Positions 1-11,861 of a stretch of DNA of 64,000 bases are shown one piece after another. Position 1 is the stretch's first letter. Every line of letters starts with the position of its first letter. Below the pieces are notes generated by a model. It worked only from the letters and a program-made list of their open reading frames with translations. It was not told the origin of the DNA and did not search any database. The stretch is taken from contig JARGSG010000144.1 of assembly GCA_030374805.1 (NCBI GenBank), positions 19,194-83,193 on the forward strand. Direction: 5' to 3'. The DNA comes from Gracilaria gracilis (lineage: Eukaryota; Rhodophyta; Florideophyceae; Gracilariales; Gracilariaceae). Position numbers and translations under genes: made by a program.

Positions 1-1400
1 CCAACCCCTCAGTGTTTAGGCGCGAAAGAGCGTCGGCTACTCGGTTTTTTATCCCTGGGCGGTATTTCACGTCATATTCAAACTCTAGTAGGCGTAACCT
101 CCATCTGGCCAGTCGTCCCGAAGCGTCTGCCAAGCCCAGAATCCATCTCAGGGCATCATGGTCAGTCCGTAAGGTAAACTTTGCTCCATATAGGTAAGGC
201 CGAAGCATGAGCATGCTCCATACCACTGCCAGGCATTCTTTTTCCGTGACGGTGTAGTTTTGCTCTGTTTTGGTAAGAGCTCTACTCCAGTAGCCAATTG
301 GTAATTTCGTTCCGTCCTTCTGTTCTTGCATTAAGCAGCACCCAATTTGGGCTGCTGAGGCGTCGGTATCAAGGGTATAGAGCAGCCAGCTTTCGGTAAT
401 GCCAGGACTGGTGGCGAGAGAAGTGCTGCCTTCAACTTCTGGAAGGCCTCGATCTCATCCTCTTCCAAGTATTCGAACTGGTCTGGCTGCCCCTTTTGTA
501 GCTTACGGTTAAGGGGGGCTGCAATTTTGGCGAACCCTTTGATGAACCGACGGTATACGTTACATAAACCATTGAAGGACTGGATATCCGTTTGGGTTTG
601 GGGAATACGTGCCTCCTGGACCGTTCGGATATTTCGTCTCGTTACCTCAAGGCGCCCTGGGCTGATCATGTGTCCCAGGTATTTCACCTTCTCGTCAAAG
701 AAGACGCACTTGCGTAGTTCCAGTGTTACTCCTGCATTACGGAGAAGACTAAGCACCGTTCGCACGTGGTTAAAATGTTCTTTCACCGTTCGGGAGTAGA
801 TAACCACATCGTCAATGTATACCAGGGCGGTTTGCCATTTGACCTTCGAAAAGATGATGTCCAGGGCCCGTTGGAAAGTTGCTGGCGCATTACGTAGTCC
901 AAACGGCATTCGTAGGAAACGGTAAATTCCTGCATGGCATTTGAATGTTGTTTTGTCGCGATCTTCGTCCGGTATATCCACCTGCCAGTACCCACAGTTG
1001 GCGTCCAATGTAATAAACACCTTAGCGTCCCCTAATGAGTCTATGCACTCATCCATTCTGGGTATGGGGTAGGAATCGCGGACCATCAGGGCATTTAGTT
1101 TCCTGTAGTCAACACAAAACCGCATTCTTGCATCCTGTCTACTTCGTCCTGTATAACCTCTCGGGCCTTGTGACCAGCCCTATAAGGTTGTTGATGTACC
1201 GGTCTGGATCCCGGGACCAGGTCGATACGGTTTTGTGTGGCTTTAATGACACCGAGGCGTCCCGACCACATGGAACTGAACGGCTCCAGCAGGTCGAGGA
1301 CTTGTTCCTTAATGGATTTGTCCTCGAGGCCGATGTTGACCTCGTCTTTTCAGCTGTTCATTTTGTTCAGCCCCTAGTTCGTTCTTCGGCGTTAGCCGAT
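1..1400 (-). pseudogene. pol: Reverse transcriptase / RNase H of element A (partial, deleted)
   Basis: The open part at 1125-331 encodes RT blocks MRFCVDYRKLNAL, SYPIPRMDECIDSLG, TLDANCGYWQV, MPFGLRNAPATFQRALD and the catalytic box YIDDVVIYS, then the Gypsy thumb region (FNGLCNVYRRFIKGFAKIAAPLNRKL). Upstream (1400-1126) the linker and the PYRAG motif are readable, but about 25-30 residues ahead of MRFCVDY are missing compared with D, and the frame shifts there. From 330 down to 1 the RNase H/tether region continues in another frame and runs off the window. It is non-functional. Confidence 0.85.
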
Positions 1401-1421
1401 TCCTGTTGGTTTTCGTTAGGT

Positions 1422-2201
1422 TCATTGTCTCCCCCCCTCCTTAGCGGCGACGTCCTCGTTCGGCCCACTTGGGTTAATGAAGAATATGCTGCCTGGTGCT
1501 GGTAGGGCGAGTCCAATAACTGTATGTTTAGGTAGTTTAACCGTATGGTTAATGAAGTTACTGACATATACCTGAAATGGTAGCGACGGTACGTTGTCTA
1601 CAATTCCGTTTGCCATCATGGTCAAATGGCGTTCCAATACCCGCGGGTGGTTTTGTAAGGTTAGCAGACCTGGTCGGTCGCATGTTACTTTCACCACCAC
1701 CTGGTGCATTGGGGGTATTTTGACGGCTTTGGCTAATCGTACCTTATTGGATACTGTTTCCGATGGGCTCTCCCTCTGGTCCAGAGTTGGAGATCGGTGA
1801 CGTCCGATTATGGCAACCCTCGGACTTTGATAGAAGACAACTGCCCTTGCGCGTGGCAGTATTGCCTTCACATGGTTGTCAATAAAGGTTGTTCCGAGGA
1901 TACAATCTGTGGCTAAATGATTGATGACGATGAACCGTACTCTAGCCTTTAGCTGTCCAACGTTCACTATTAGGTCGAGAATACCACGTATAGAAAGGGG
2001 GCGGTTATTTGCATCGACCAGTGGGTTCCGGAGGGAGCACGGGCGTATCTTGTCTAGGAGGCTTTGTGGGAGTAACTTCGCGTTAACCAAATTTGGTCCG
2101 GCACCCGTATCAAGGACTGATACGCATGTGACAAATTGGTTCTCACTGAACCCAGCTTCCTGTCGAGGAGCTTGGTCCTTGACCTCAGAGGCGGAGACCA
2201 A
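1422..2201 (-). pseudogene. pro: Aspartic protease and linker of element A
   Basis: An open frame of 259 codons contains the retropepsin active site as VLDTGAGPN, with the catalytic Asp-Thr-Gly intact, followed by the family-typical stretches CILGTTFIDNHVKAILP and NHPRVLERHLTMMANGI seen also in B and D. The frame ends in AAKEGGRQ, exactly where the other copies have SKEGGG. This position is encoded by a G-rich purine tract at 1431-1443. The protease would cleave the Gag-Pol polyprotein. The frame is closed before the reverse transcriptase, so the polyprotein is broken in this copy. Confidence 0.8.
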
Positions 2202-2240
2202 ATTGACCGTTTGGGCTCCTTTGGGGTTGGGGGCGGGTGT

Positions 2241-4382
2241 TTACTGTCGTTTTCCCCGGCGTTGCATGGTTGGCCCGAAAACATCCTGGTTGTTGCTCTG
2301 CTTCGCCTGAAGTAAGGCGGCACGTGCTGCCGGTGCCACATTAGGGCACACCGTAGCCAGATGGTGGGGTGATAGGCACAGCCAGCAGAGGAAGTTTCCT
2401 GTGGCGGGATCTCGGATTGCCATGGACAGCGAGCGTTGGCCGGGCGGTGGTCCAGAAACCGTGGATGGGATGCCAAGGGTCGTGCGGTATGTACTCTGTT
2501 GGCCTTTTGGCGTATACTGAGGTACTGCCTACACGTGCTCACCAGCGATCGGTTCTGACGTCATCGTCGGCGGACCACTCGGCGTCGACGGGACTGTGGT
2601 TGACCAGTTGGACGGTGTCGAGACCCCATTGTGGTAGCCCATTCCAACTATGTTATACCCCGTACCTGCCGGCGTTGCTCCCAGTGCCGTCTCCTCTGAG
2701 GAGTAGTCCACCTCCAATACCTTTCGTCGTGCCTTGTCTTTCGTCCTTAACGGCTTAGGTGTCGAGGCCGAAGGTCTCTTTCCAGCTCGGTGTGTATCCC
2801 CTAAAGCTTGTGCATATCGAGCGAGTCCGTTCTAGTCCACTTTCCGGTTGGTTGCCAAGTAGTTCCTCACTTGGGTTTTTATGGACTGGTCAACGTTATC
2901 GGCCAGCATTGACTTCAGCCTGGTAGTGGTGAATAAATTACCGCATCTGGAGGCCATTGCGAACAATGAATTCGCGAATTCCGTCTCGGTTTGTCCGGAC
3001 ATCTGACGGTAGTTGAGAACTTTTCCGTACGCTTCTTGGATGACCTCATCAGTTGCATATGTCTCCAATAGGTAATTCACCACCTGTGGGTAGGAACTTA
3101 ACATTTCCGTCTGGTGTTCGTCCACCATCATAGTACTTCCTTGCATCCTGCTGTGCAGCAGTGTTGCCGCTTGTCCTTTGAGGTAGAACTGAAACAGCCA
3201 CATGTATGCGCCTTCCGAAAACCCATTCTGGTCACATGCGACCTTAAACCTCTGTAGGAAGTCTATGATCGCAATAGGGTCGTCCCCGCTGAAGGTCGTA
3301 TCTCCCATTTGGAAAATAAGCCGCTTGTGCTGCTTAGTTATTTTCTGAGCCACTAAACTAGTGTACTCAGAGCTTCTGTTCACTAACCTATAGGTTCTAT
3401 AGTCAACCGCTTTGGTGAAGAGATCATTGAGCGGTTGCCTCACCTGCAGGTCATTGTCCGTATCCGTATCGGTTTCTGAGTCCGACTTCTCATACCGTTT
3501 GGCTTTCATTTTTCGGGATTTCTTGGCCTTTCGGTTGTTTTTCTTCCTGTTCCTTCTACCTCGACGGCCATCGTCATGCGACGAGTCCGAATCAGGGTCG
3601 GAGCTCGAAGAGTCCGGGTAAGACCCATGGCCCTTCTTCTTCTTCCTATTTTTCTTCTTCTTACCTTTTGGTCTTCGTCGCGGCTCATCCTCCGCGTCAG
3701 ACGAATCACCACCACCAGGACTCCTCTTCCTGTCTTCCTGTATGGCTCTACCCGTTGGTTCCGGGAGGTATATAATCCTCGGGCCCTCACCCCTGTGAGG
3801 GTCTGCCCTTTCCGGATGGGGGTCAATTAGCTTCTCACCAATCGGTCTAAAAAGGAAGATTGGGGTGGCCCGTCTTCGTCGCTGTATAGAACTGAGGGTT
3901 TCCCGTACCGATTGGTGTTTTAACCGGCGTGGCTGAGATGTTCTGTAGTGGCACCACTTGGTGCTCCTTCAGTGACTCTTGCACCATTTGGTCTATGTAT
4001 TCCCGAGCGTCCTGCTCGATGAAATGCAACACCAATGCGGGCATCTTGTCGGATAGTTCCACTGCAGCTCTGTCTGCAACCATACGGGTGATCGCCTCCA
4101 GGTTCAGACGTTACACTACTATCGTATGTTTCTCGTCATTTAATACCACGGGGTCAGTATCGGCGCTAGCCTCCGACGGTACCGGAGGCTGATACAGTAC
4201 CGATTGGTTCGCCGGGGGAGCGGCCTCTATAGCCCTCGGCTCCTCGTCATTGGCGTGGACCATGGTGGAATTATGACGTAATAATTCCTCGGGGTTATCT
4301 AGGATGGGCCTAGCGTATGAGGAGGGGTCCCCCCTGATCCTCGGCTAGATGATCCTCTGGTTCGAACAGGGTTCGTAGACAT
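2241..4382 (-). pseudogene. gag: gag of element A (frameshifted)
   Basis: The start ATG (4382-4380) begins MSTNPVRTRGSS, which lines up residue for residue with the gag start of element D. The reading then jumps frame several times, with open pieces at 4083-3847, 3826-3506 and 3509-2832. Recognisable parts, in order, are an N-terminal helix-rich region, a very basic Lys/Arg/Ser/Asp-rich tract with alternating acidic blocks, the capsid-like core (around 3450-2830) containing QMGDTTFSGDDPIAII, and a zinc knuckle CWLCLSPHHLATVC (CX2CX4HX4C) near 2380-2340. It would form the virus-like particle and bind RNA, but this copy cannot make an intact protein. Confidence 0.8.
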
Positions 4383-4506
4383 ATCCAATTGGTCAATTGA
4401 TGATTAACTAAATCGCTTTCCAGTGATACTCAAACTCCGATCGGTATTCTAATTCCACTTCCTTCCTTTCAAAACTTCTTTTCGGGCCAATTGGTGATTC
4501 CACAAT

Positions 4507-4524
4507 TTCTAGGTCGGGAGACCA
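4507..4524 (-). other. Primer-binding site of element A
   Basis: Minus-strand TGGTCTCCCGACCTAGAA, three bases inside the 5' LTR. The same 18-mer, with at most one change, occurs at the same place in elements C and D. The TGG start fits a tRNA CCA end, but I do not recognise the tRNA. Confidence 0.75.
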
Positions 4525-4527
4525 AAA

Positions 4528-5032
4528 TGTGGTACAACAACAGGAGCTGTGTCCAATTGGGTAGTTCGTGTGGACGCGTGGCTAGGGAGCGCGCGTGGGC
4601 TCGACCTAGAATGCAGGATAAAGGATACCGAGGGGTGTGTGGCAGCACCTACCACTGGGGGCTCGAGATAGCAGCTGGCTAGACCGTAACCACTAGGTAG
4701 ATCCGGTGGACGGCGCGCAGCGTGCTAGTAAAGCCTGAATAGTCCTAGCTAAATTACGAGGTTGACTGTAGAAACCAGGTGGATGTAAACTTAGCCAAAA
4801 GTTGCTTAACTTTACAATATAGCGAGGGAGGGGGCGCCACGATCACCTTAAGGGTGAGCGGGGCTCGACCTCCAGTGTGGCATCGACGTCGGCCACGTTG
4901 AGGTGCCATCTGCCGAGTGCACCTCAGAAAATATCTACTCTATCTGCTACTGTAGTTTCTATACTATCGGTCTATCCACCTATTCCATTAAAGGTCGGAC
5001 ACCCACGTGGCAACTCCGCTCACTGTACCACA
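4528..5032 (-). repeat. 5' LTR of element A
   Basis: The plus-strand text starts TGTGGTAC and ends GTACCACA, so the LTR has TG...CA ends and short perfect terminal inverted repeats. Its 505 bp match the 508 bp of the LTR of element D, and patches align, such as a CCCACGTGGCA block near one end and a TTTACAATA block in the middle. It lies directly outside the primer-binding site of A. The 3' LTR is beyond the left edge, so no age or target duplication can be read. Confidence 0.8.
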
Positions 5033-5900
5033 GAGGAGCGTAACACGTTGAAAGAGGTACACACCGACGTGCAAAAAATGTACTGAACTTGTTAGAAGGA
5101 CACCGTTCAAAGTTATCGATTTAGATTTCTAACGCTGGCTTAACAAGCTTTCTTTCGATAGCGTTTGTTTTCCTTTTCAAATTTCAATCGAAACTTCAAT
5201 ATCTTCTTATACTGTTCTTGAACATATCGAAATATTAGTAATGTTATAGACTTTAATACTTCAAGTTCCATAATCCTCTACATAAACGTGAACTGAATAA
5301 AGTAATGGAAAACCAAAGACAAGTTACACTACGATTGTTAACTTAAAACCATAATGGTTTCCTACTTTTCTTTCAAAAACTCGTTATTTCGGATTTGGTT
5401 ATGCCATTAAAAATGAGAAGCGAAATGGAAAGAATTTTGTACTGTGAAAATGGTATTCTTCTGAGATCGTAAAGTGAGTTTCGGAGCCTTTGTTTCCTAT
5501 TCAAGATTTCCCGCCGAAATAACGGCGTGGTTGGATCTCATTATTTGAAAATTGCACAACACGGTTTCGGTTGAAATGAAAGTATGTTTCGACAACAAAA
5601 TTTTATTACAACTTTAAAAATCCGATAACCATCTTCCATTCCTCGAATAAAAGCAGTTCTTGCATCTTAGGTTGAAGGGAAAAAAGATAGTGCCCAAAAT
5701 CATTCTTTGAATGTGGAATTTGCCATCTGTACTTAGAGTCCCTGGGCACGCTCCGGATGATTTGCTGCTGGGTAGGGTGTGTCCAGTATTCCGAAAACCG
5801 CCGCCATGATACCATAGGTAAACAATTACAACATTACTGCAGTACTATCTCCGACAAAACCTCATATCTCAGACACAAGTCTGCTCGTCAAGTAGATGAC
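5033..5900. other. AT-rich intergenic stretch, no gene seen
   Basis: The region is AT-rich, has only short random open frames and shows no similarity to other parts of the window that I can see. One 69-codon minus-strand frame at 5815-5606 has no recognisable motif. Confidence 0.5.
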
Positions 5901-5910
5901 TTCGTCGCAT

Positions 5911-5918
5911 TATAAAAG
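5911..5918 (+). promoter_or_regulatory. TATA-like box ahead of family X copy 1
   Basis: TATAAAAG, about 50 bp upstream of the first part of the family X gene remnant that can be read. Assigned from sequence and position only. Confidence 0.4.
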
Positions 5919-5934
5919 CGGAACGAAATGCACA

Positions 5935-6858
5935 ATTTAGTTCTCTGCTTCTCCAAAAGTCCAAGCTGCTCCACTCTCAACATGGGAAGACTTTAAAAAG
6001 ACTCATCAACCATCAAACTTCTTAATAAAAAGTTCGAGAAGAAAATATTGACTGGAAACGAAAAACCAAAAGATGTGTGGCAATCAGAAGAAGTACTGCG
6101 TAAGCACAAGATTGACAATTTCTGAGTGCACTTCAAGAAAAGAAGTAAGCACCTCAAGCGAAAACTTGAAGAAGGTAATTGATCACAATGATTTCAGAAT
6201 AATTTTAGTATTTCTATTCTAACATTCTCTTCTTTCCAAAGAGAACTCTGAACATTTAAATAGACGTTGTACCAAATCAGAAGTCAAAAAGCGTCGTAAT
6301 GTATAAGATGATTCGGATGAATATGTACAAATTTCGGAACTCAGTACAAGAATGAAAGGCTCAGAGCTTCTATTGGGGGCAAATGATTTTAAACCTTTAT
6401 ATCTCATATCAGTGTGGTCTGAGCCAATGACCACAATGAACCGGGTTACAGTGGCTATTATGCTTCCTTCTGGTGTAGGACAGGGAGAGTTTGCCATCCA
6501 TGTCGTAGACGATGGAGAGTTCCTAGAGCTAAAAGTCCAATGGCCTCAACTTCTTGTTGGCATTGAACTCATGCACAGGAAATGGCCAACAGCTGGAGAA
6601 GAGGGTACAATTCAACCGTATCATCCCAAAATCGTTGGGTTTTACAATTCTCTGAAAGAATTGAGGCAAAGAAGTTCCGCCAAGGTTAAAGCCGTTGCTC
6701 GCATACCACTTCCTTTTCGTGTGCAAACATATATGGTGGAAAAATATAACCTGGGTTGGCTGGCAAGCGCTGGAAGAATGGTTTACATTGATTTGCAACA
6801 GGCTACTATTGAAGCCTACGCCAAGGAAAATGATAATGAGCAGTTCTACGTTTCATAA
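5935..6858 (+). pseudogene. Family X copy 1: two-exon gene of unknown function, broken
   Basis: This is a broken copy of a gene also present on the minus strand at 55888-56830. The N-terminal part reads WEDFKKTHQPS, then shifts frame to IKLLNKKFEKK and KPKDVWQSEEVLRKHKIDNF, and meets a TGA near 6122. A short intron (6175-6241, donor GTAATT, acceptor TTTCCAAAG) leads to exon 2, which has one TAA near 6307. It is then open from 6352 to 6858 with KPLYLISVWSEP, LPSGVGQGEFAIHV, ELMHRKW, PYHPKI, RIPLPF and MVYIDL. All these blocks recur in the second copy, so they mark a real protein family and not chance coding. The charged N-terminal part could be a DNA-binding or coiled-coil region, but I recognise no known domain. 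It could be a domesticated or transposon-borne gene. Confidence 0.65.
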
Positions 6859-7516
6859 AGTGCGACAAAATACATTCTATAAACATATTCATGCATAACA
6901 TATTATATTCTGTGCGTTAGTTTTAGAAAGTTCTAATTATTGTTTCCTTTTCATCTTTAAATTCACTTCTTTCGACTCTAGAATTATAAGAAGACATGGA
7001 ATCGAGATCGGTGGTACAAGTGTCAGAATGAGTAAAAGGACACAATCATATTGAGCCCGTCCATATGTTTTGGCCTTTGAAATCGTAAGATACGATATTG
7101 AAATAAAAATTGGATTTTGTGTTTCTAATAATGTGGAATAAATTTCTAAACTATGCATACTTGTGAAATCTTTTGAAATCTTCGTACGTTTCACACATAA
7201 AAAAATGTTTAGTATGGTTTCGAGGAACATATCCTGAAATATTTTGAAACGCAGTAGATCTTGTTTCGCAAATGTTTAGTATTGGATTTTTATTCTTACG
7301 AAAAAAACTGAAAGCTTTGTTAGAGAAATAAGGAGCAAACGATTCTGTATATTGTGATATGATTCTGATTTCATTTCTTATTTATTGAGATAAGGTCTTT
7401 TATTTTCCACATTGTATATCTAGGGAAAACCACGACATGATTAACGTCATAGCATATTTGTTTACTCTACCCTACATACTGAAATATATGCTCAAACGCG
7501 ATTTTCCCGCAGCTCC
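6859..7516. other. AT-rich intergenic stretch, nothing recognised
   Basis: Low-GC sequence with only short open frames. A 97-codon minus-strand frame (7230-6937) has hydrophobic segments but no motif and no second copy in the window, so I do not call it a gene. Confidence 0.5.
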
Positions 7517-7557
7517 ATGCAAAACAGGTTCATGAAAACAATTTATTCCTCCACTAC
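7517..7557 (+). repeat. 41-bp dispersed repeat, copy 1
   Basis: It matches 37420-37460 at 40 of 41 positions, in the same orientation. It ends exactly where truncated element B begins. Confidence 0.75.
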
Positions 7558-7562
7558 GTGAA

Positions 7563-8735
7563 TTGGAAGGCCCGTCGATACCGGAACGGGAAACCTTAAT
7601 GGTGGAAAAAGAAGAATCAGATGTACCCAATGTGGTGTGTCTGATGAAGTATAATAACTATAAAGTTAATGCTTCAGTAAGCTTTCCCAATTACCTACAG
7701 GTTCCCGTTGCGTGTGTACTCGATACCCGCGCCGGTCCGAATGTGCTAAACGCTCGCGTCATACCCGATGCGGTCTTGCGGAACATTCGGCCTGCCCCGA
7801 CTATCAACCCACTGGTGGACGCTAACGAGCGGCCACTGCACCTTAGAGGAATGCTGACCACTGTGGTACAACTTGGAACCTTGAAAAGTGAAGCTCAATT
7901 TCTTTGTGGTGGATCGTCTGGCGACAGACTGTACCCTCGAAACCAACTTTATTGACAGACATGTCAAGGCAATTTTGCCAAGGTCCCGAACGGTCGCTCT
8001 CCGTCAAGGTGGTCGTATTGCCATACTAGATAATACGCAGACCAAAAATGGTTGTCGTTAGAAGCCGAGGTCCAATATACCCACCGAAACGGTCTCAAAC
8101 AAGATACGACCCACCAAATTGGTTTCGATACCGGCTATGACCCAGATGGTAGTGAATGTCTCATGCGCAATTCCAGGATTGGTAATGCTACAGAACCATC
8201 CTAGGTTGGCAGAAAGACATCTCGCTCTGATGGCAAACGGGATTATCGACAACATCCCTAATCAATCCTTCAAGGTGTACTTGAGTAACTTTAGCAATCA
8301 CATTTTTAACTTACCCAAGAATAACACGATTGGAATCGCATTGCCGGCACCACAAGGGGTTTTCACGGTCTCAACTAATAAGTTGGGCGACGTCACCACC
8401 TCTAAGGAAGGGGGAGGAACAGATGCGCCATACCCTGCATATGCGCCCCCGTTATCGACAAACACCAAAATGGAACAGAAGATCGCCAATACCTTTAAGG
8501 TTGGAGATCAGGAAAAGACTATGGAACTGGACCCAGTGCGGAATTGGTGAGAGGAAGTCCAGATCGGTAAGCAGAACCAGGCTCTCCGAGACCCGACCCT
8601 CAGTCTCTTAGAAGAATTTGAACCCATCTGGTCGGGCCGGCTAGGCCAAATACAGGCTACAGAGCACCGAATTGATATGGTGCCCGGCTAGAAACCCATT
8701 TACCAGCAGCCTTACCGAGCAGGTCCGAAAGCCCG
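7563..8735 (+). pseudogene. pro: Protease and linker of element B (inactive)
   Basis: This is the same protein as 60252-61277 in element D, but the catalytic triplet is changed from Asp-Thr-Gly to Asp-Thr-Arg (VLDTRAGPN), which should abolish activity. An extra base near 7890 shifts the frame, the next readable block starts at 8119 (MVSIPAMTQMVVNVSC), and TGA (8548-8550) and TAG (8689-8691) codons interrupt the linker to reverse transcriptase. The TSKEGGG motif near residue 100 of the second block is encoded by the purine tract at 8403-8416. Confidence 0.85.
8403..8416 (+). other. Internal polypurine tract of element B (protease/RT linker)
   Basis: TAAGGAAGGGGGAG, very similar to the tract before the 3' LTR of B (TAGGAAGGGGG). 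The same site carries a purine tract in A (1431-1443), D (61091-61104, one C inside) and C (27001-27012, opposite strand). Possibly a second plus-strand primer site. Confidence 0.5.
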
Positions 8736-11700
8736 TGAGGGTGAGTTTAATGAGGTCAAGAGAATGCTCCATGAAGGTGTCATAGAACCAGCAAATGCGG
8801 ACTGGGCCAGCCCTGTTGTTCTCGTCAAAAAGAAAAATGATACCCGTATGCGGTTCTGTGTGGACTACAGAAGACTGAATAGTATGACCATTAGGGATTC
8901 GTACCCAATACCTAGAATGGACGAGTGTATAGATTCGTTGGGCAACGCCAAGGTCTTTACTACGCTCGATGCCAATTGTGGTTATTGGCAGGTACCTATC
9001 AGGGAATAAGACAAGGACAAAACTACCTTTACTTGCCAAGCTGGGTTATTCCGCTTTACGCGTATGCCTTTTGGGTTACGCAATGCGCCGACTACCTTTC
9101 AGAGGGCTTTAGATATAATCCTTTCAGAGATGAAGTGGAGAACCGCTCTGGTGTACATCGATGATGTAATCATATATTCCCGAACGGTAGAGGATCACTT
9201 TCACCATGTTAGGGAAGTCCTAAACCTTTTGATGGAAGCTGAAGTAACACTGAAGCTCCGCAAGTGCGAATTCTTTACCAAAAAGGTAGAATACCTTGAT
9301 CATATCATCAGCCCTGGAAGGTTAGAATTGACGCCGCGGAATATTCTGGCCGTGCAGGAGGCGAAGCCACCAACTTCCCAGACGGAAATCCGATCCTTTC
9401 TAGGTTTGTGCAATGTGTACCGCCGGTTTATCAAGAAATTCGCCAAGATAGCGGCTCCCCTCATCAGGAAGCTGCTGAAAGGCCAACCTACAAGGTTTGA
9501 ATGTCTTACCAATAAGGAGATGGATGCGCTCGAGGCGCTGAATTATGCGCTCTTGACACCTCCCATCTTGGCATTACCCAAAGCTGGTTTACGATACACG
9601 TTGGATACTGACGCCTCGGACGCCCAAATTGGTTGTTGCCTTATGCAGGAGCAAGAAAACGGCGACAAACTACCTATAGGGTACTGGAGCCGTGCTTTGC
9701 ACGCTGCAGAAAAGAACTACACAACAACCGAAAAGGAATGTCTGGCAGTGGTCTGGAGCATGTTGATGCTCCGTCCCTACCTATATGGTGAAAGGTTCAC
9801 GCTTCGAACCGACCATGATGCCCTACGGTGGATACTGGGTCTGGCCGACGCATCAGGCAGACTTGCCCGATGGCGGTTACGACTTTCAGAGTTCGAGTAT
9901 GACGTACAGTACCGTCCAGGTATCAAGCACAATGTCGCAGACGCGATGTCTCGCATTACCACAGATGGTTTGGACACCGAGCCAGTAGAGGATGATATCC
10001 CATGCTTTACCATCTCTACCAACCTTGGTGGTGTTTTTGATACCTTAGAAGGTTACTGGACTTTACCCGAAGAGTATACGTGGTTTAGTGATGCCATCGC
10101 TCGGGAAATACTCGCCCTCGAGGAAACAGACGTCATGCCAATTACCCGTGAGGAATTCCTGAGAGAGCAAGCAAACGATGTTTATTGCCGCTCTCTCATG
10201 GACCAAGTAGGTATGAAAGACTCGAACTTTGACGTTGACCGAAATGGTTTCCTGGTGAGGCGCGCTCCTCTTGATGGTTCCCTTCAGAGGGTGGTGCCGA
10301 AGGTGCTACGCCCTCGGGTGCTGTGCCTGGCCCACTACCCAAGGCTATCAGGACACCCTGGAGGTACGAGAATGTACTACACCTTGAGGCAAGGGTACTA
10401 CTGGCCCTATATGGCTAATGATATATATACCTTTGTAGGTCAATGCGAATCTTGCGTACGTACCCGTGGAGGTCTCCGTAAGCACAGGAAATACTTGAAG
10501 TTATTCCTGCAGCGGGTCCTCTCGAGTTCGTTGCAATAGACCTTCTAGGTCCATTACCAGAAACCACAAGGTGGTATCAGTACATCATCGTAATCACCGA
10601 CAGGTTCTCGAAGCTCACGCGAGCCATACCCTTGAAGGACACGAAATCTACGACCCTCGCGGTGGCGTTCTTGAACAATTGGATCTACCCGTATGGTGCA
10701 CCGCTTTATCTACTTACCGACAATGGTTCGAACCTGGCTTCGAAGTTCTTTGAAGCTGTTTGTAACCTCTTGGGTATTAAGCACTACTTCACTACTGCAT
10801 ATCATCCGCAAACGAATGGGCAAGTGGAGCGCCTTAACTGAACACTGATATCTAGGCTGCGAAATTATACGGAAGAACACCAAACTGGTTGGGACGAGCT
10901 CGTGCAGCCTTTGACGTACGCATATAACCTTCAGGTTCATCGAGCAACGCAAACTACGCCGTTCGATCTGATACTGTCAAGACACCCACCAGGTGTTGTT
11001 GTTGAACGGGACCCATTAGGACAAGAAGCCGCCGGAGCGCTCACACCGTCACAGGTCAAACGGAATACCCTTTTGAGGTTGAGGCGTGCTCTCAAGTATG
11101 CCGAAAGCAAGCTCACAGCATCCCAGAAGCGGTACAAGGAGGACTACGACCGTAAGGTAACCCAAGTGGTAACGGCTACGCCGGGTCAATATGTCTTTAT
11201 TGACCACCCTCCAAAGGGAGCTAAACCACGACCGGGTGATGAAGCCGATGATGAAGCGATTGATAGAGATATCAATTCGAAGCTTCTTCCGAAATCATCG
11301 GGACCTTTCAAGGTAGTTCGAGCAACCGACCACACGGTGACGGTGAACCAAGATGGTGTAGAGAATACGATCTCTATTGACCGAATCACGGTTGCGCCTC
11401 GAACGGTTCAGTCCAGGAAGGAGGGCGGAGAACTCGCGCATGACCCACAAACGGTTGCCCTGAGGACTCAGCCCCGGGAAAACGGGACACCCATCGAGGT
11501 TAATGATGACGTACAGGGTGACGAGCCAGACTACGTACCACCTGCGAGGATTACAGTTGCTCCTTCAGAGGAAACACCTACCCCTAGTGGTACCGATGCT
11601 CATCTAAACAAAAGTGGTGAAAGGATACCATCTCAGGTCTCTAATGAGTTCCCAGTAGAACGCCTTGTAGGTCACCGCCGTACCCAAGAAGTTATAAAGT

Positions 11701-11825
11701 ACACAGTACGCTGGTATGGCTGGGGCGCTGACAGTGATACCGCCGAGCCACCCTCAGCCATACCACACCACTTCATGGTAAGCTCCTGGAACCGCAAGGG
11801 AGAAGACATGCCGAATGATGGGTAA
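8736..11825 (+). pseudogene. pol: Reverse transcriptase-RNase H-integrase-chromodomain of element B
   Basis: Domains in order: reverse transcriptase (RMRFCVDYRRLNSM; catalytic YIDDVIIYS near 9160) interrupted by TAA at 9007-9009; RNase H (LDTDASDAQIGC, EKNYTTTEKECLAVVW, RTDHDALRW); integrase zinc region (HYPRLSGHPGG...CESC); integrase core (VAIDLLGPL, LTDNGSNLAS, YHPQTNGQVE) after a one-base loss near 10507 and up to a TGA at 10839-10841; and finally an open tail at 10902-11825. The tail ends with a chromodomain-like block (YTVRWYGWGADSDTAEP), which in chromoviruses is thought to guide integration to chromatin. The enzyme is dead but the copy is recent, since most of it still matches element D closely. 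Confidence 0.9.
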
Positions 11826-11847
11826 ACCTTAAGGTGATGCTATCCCC

Positions 11848-11861
11848 TAAGGAAGGGGGAA
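11848..11861 (+). other. Internal polypurine tract of element B (after chromodomain)
   Basis: TAAGGAAGGGGGAA, in non-coding DNA just after the pol stop. A further similar tract (AAGGAAGGGGGAGG) lies at 12574-12587. Confidence 0.5.

Larger units (their letters stand above)
1..5032 (-). mobile_element. Ty3/Gypsy LTR retrotransposon A (family 1), 5' part only
   Basis: Read on the minus strand, the order is 5' LTR (5032-4528), primer-binding site, gag, protease, reverse transcriptase and the start of RNase H, which leaves the window at position 1. Translated similarity to elements B and D in this window places it in the same family, but it is clearly the most diverged copy: its LTR can be aligned with that of D only in patches. 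Gag carries several frameshifts and the reverse transcriptase has lost a block of about 25-30 residues, so this is a dead, older copy. The missing 3' half, where family members carry the antisense gene, lies outside the window. Confidence 0.9.
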
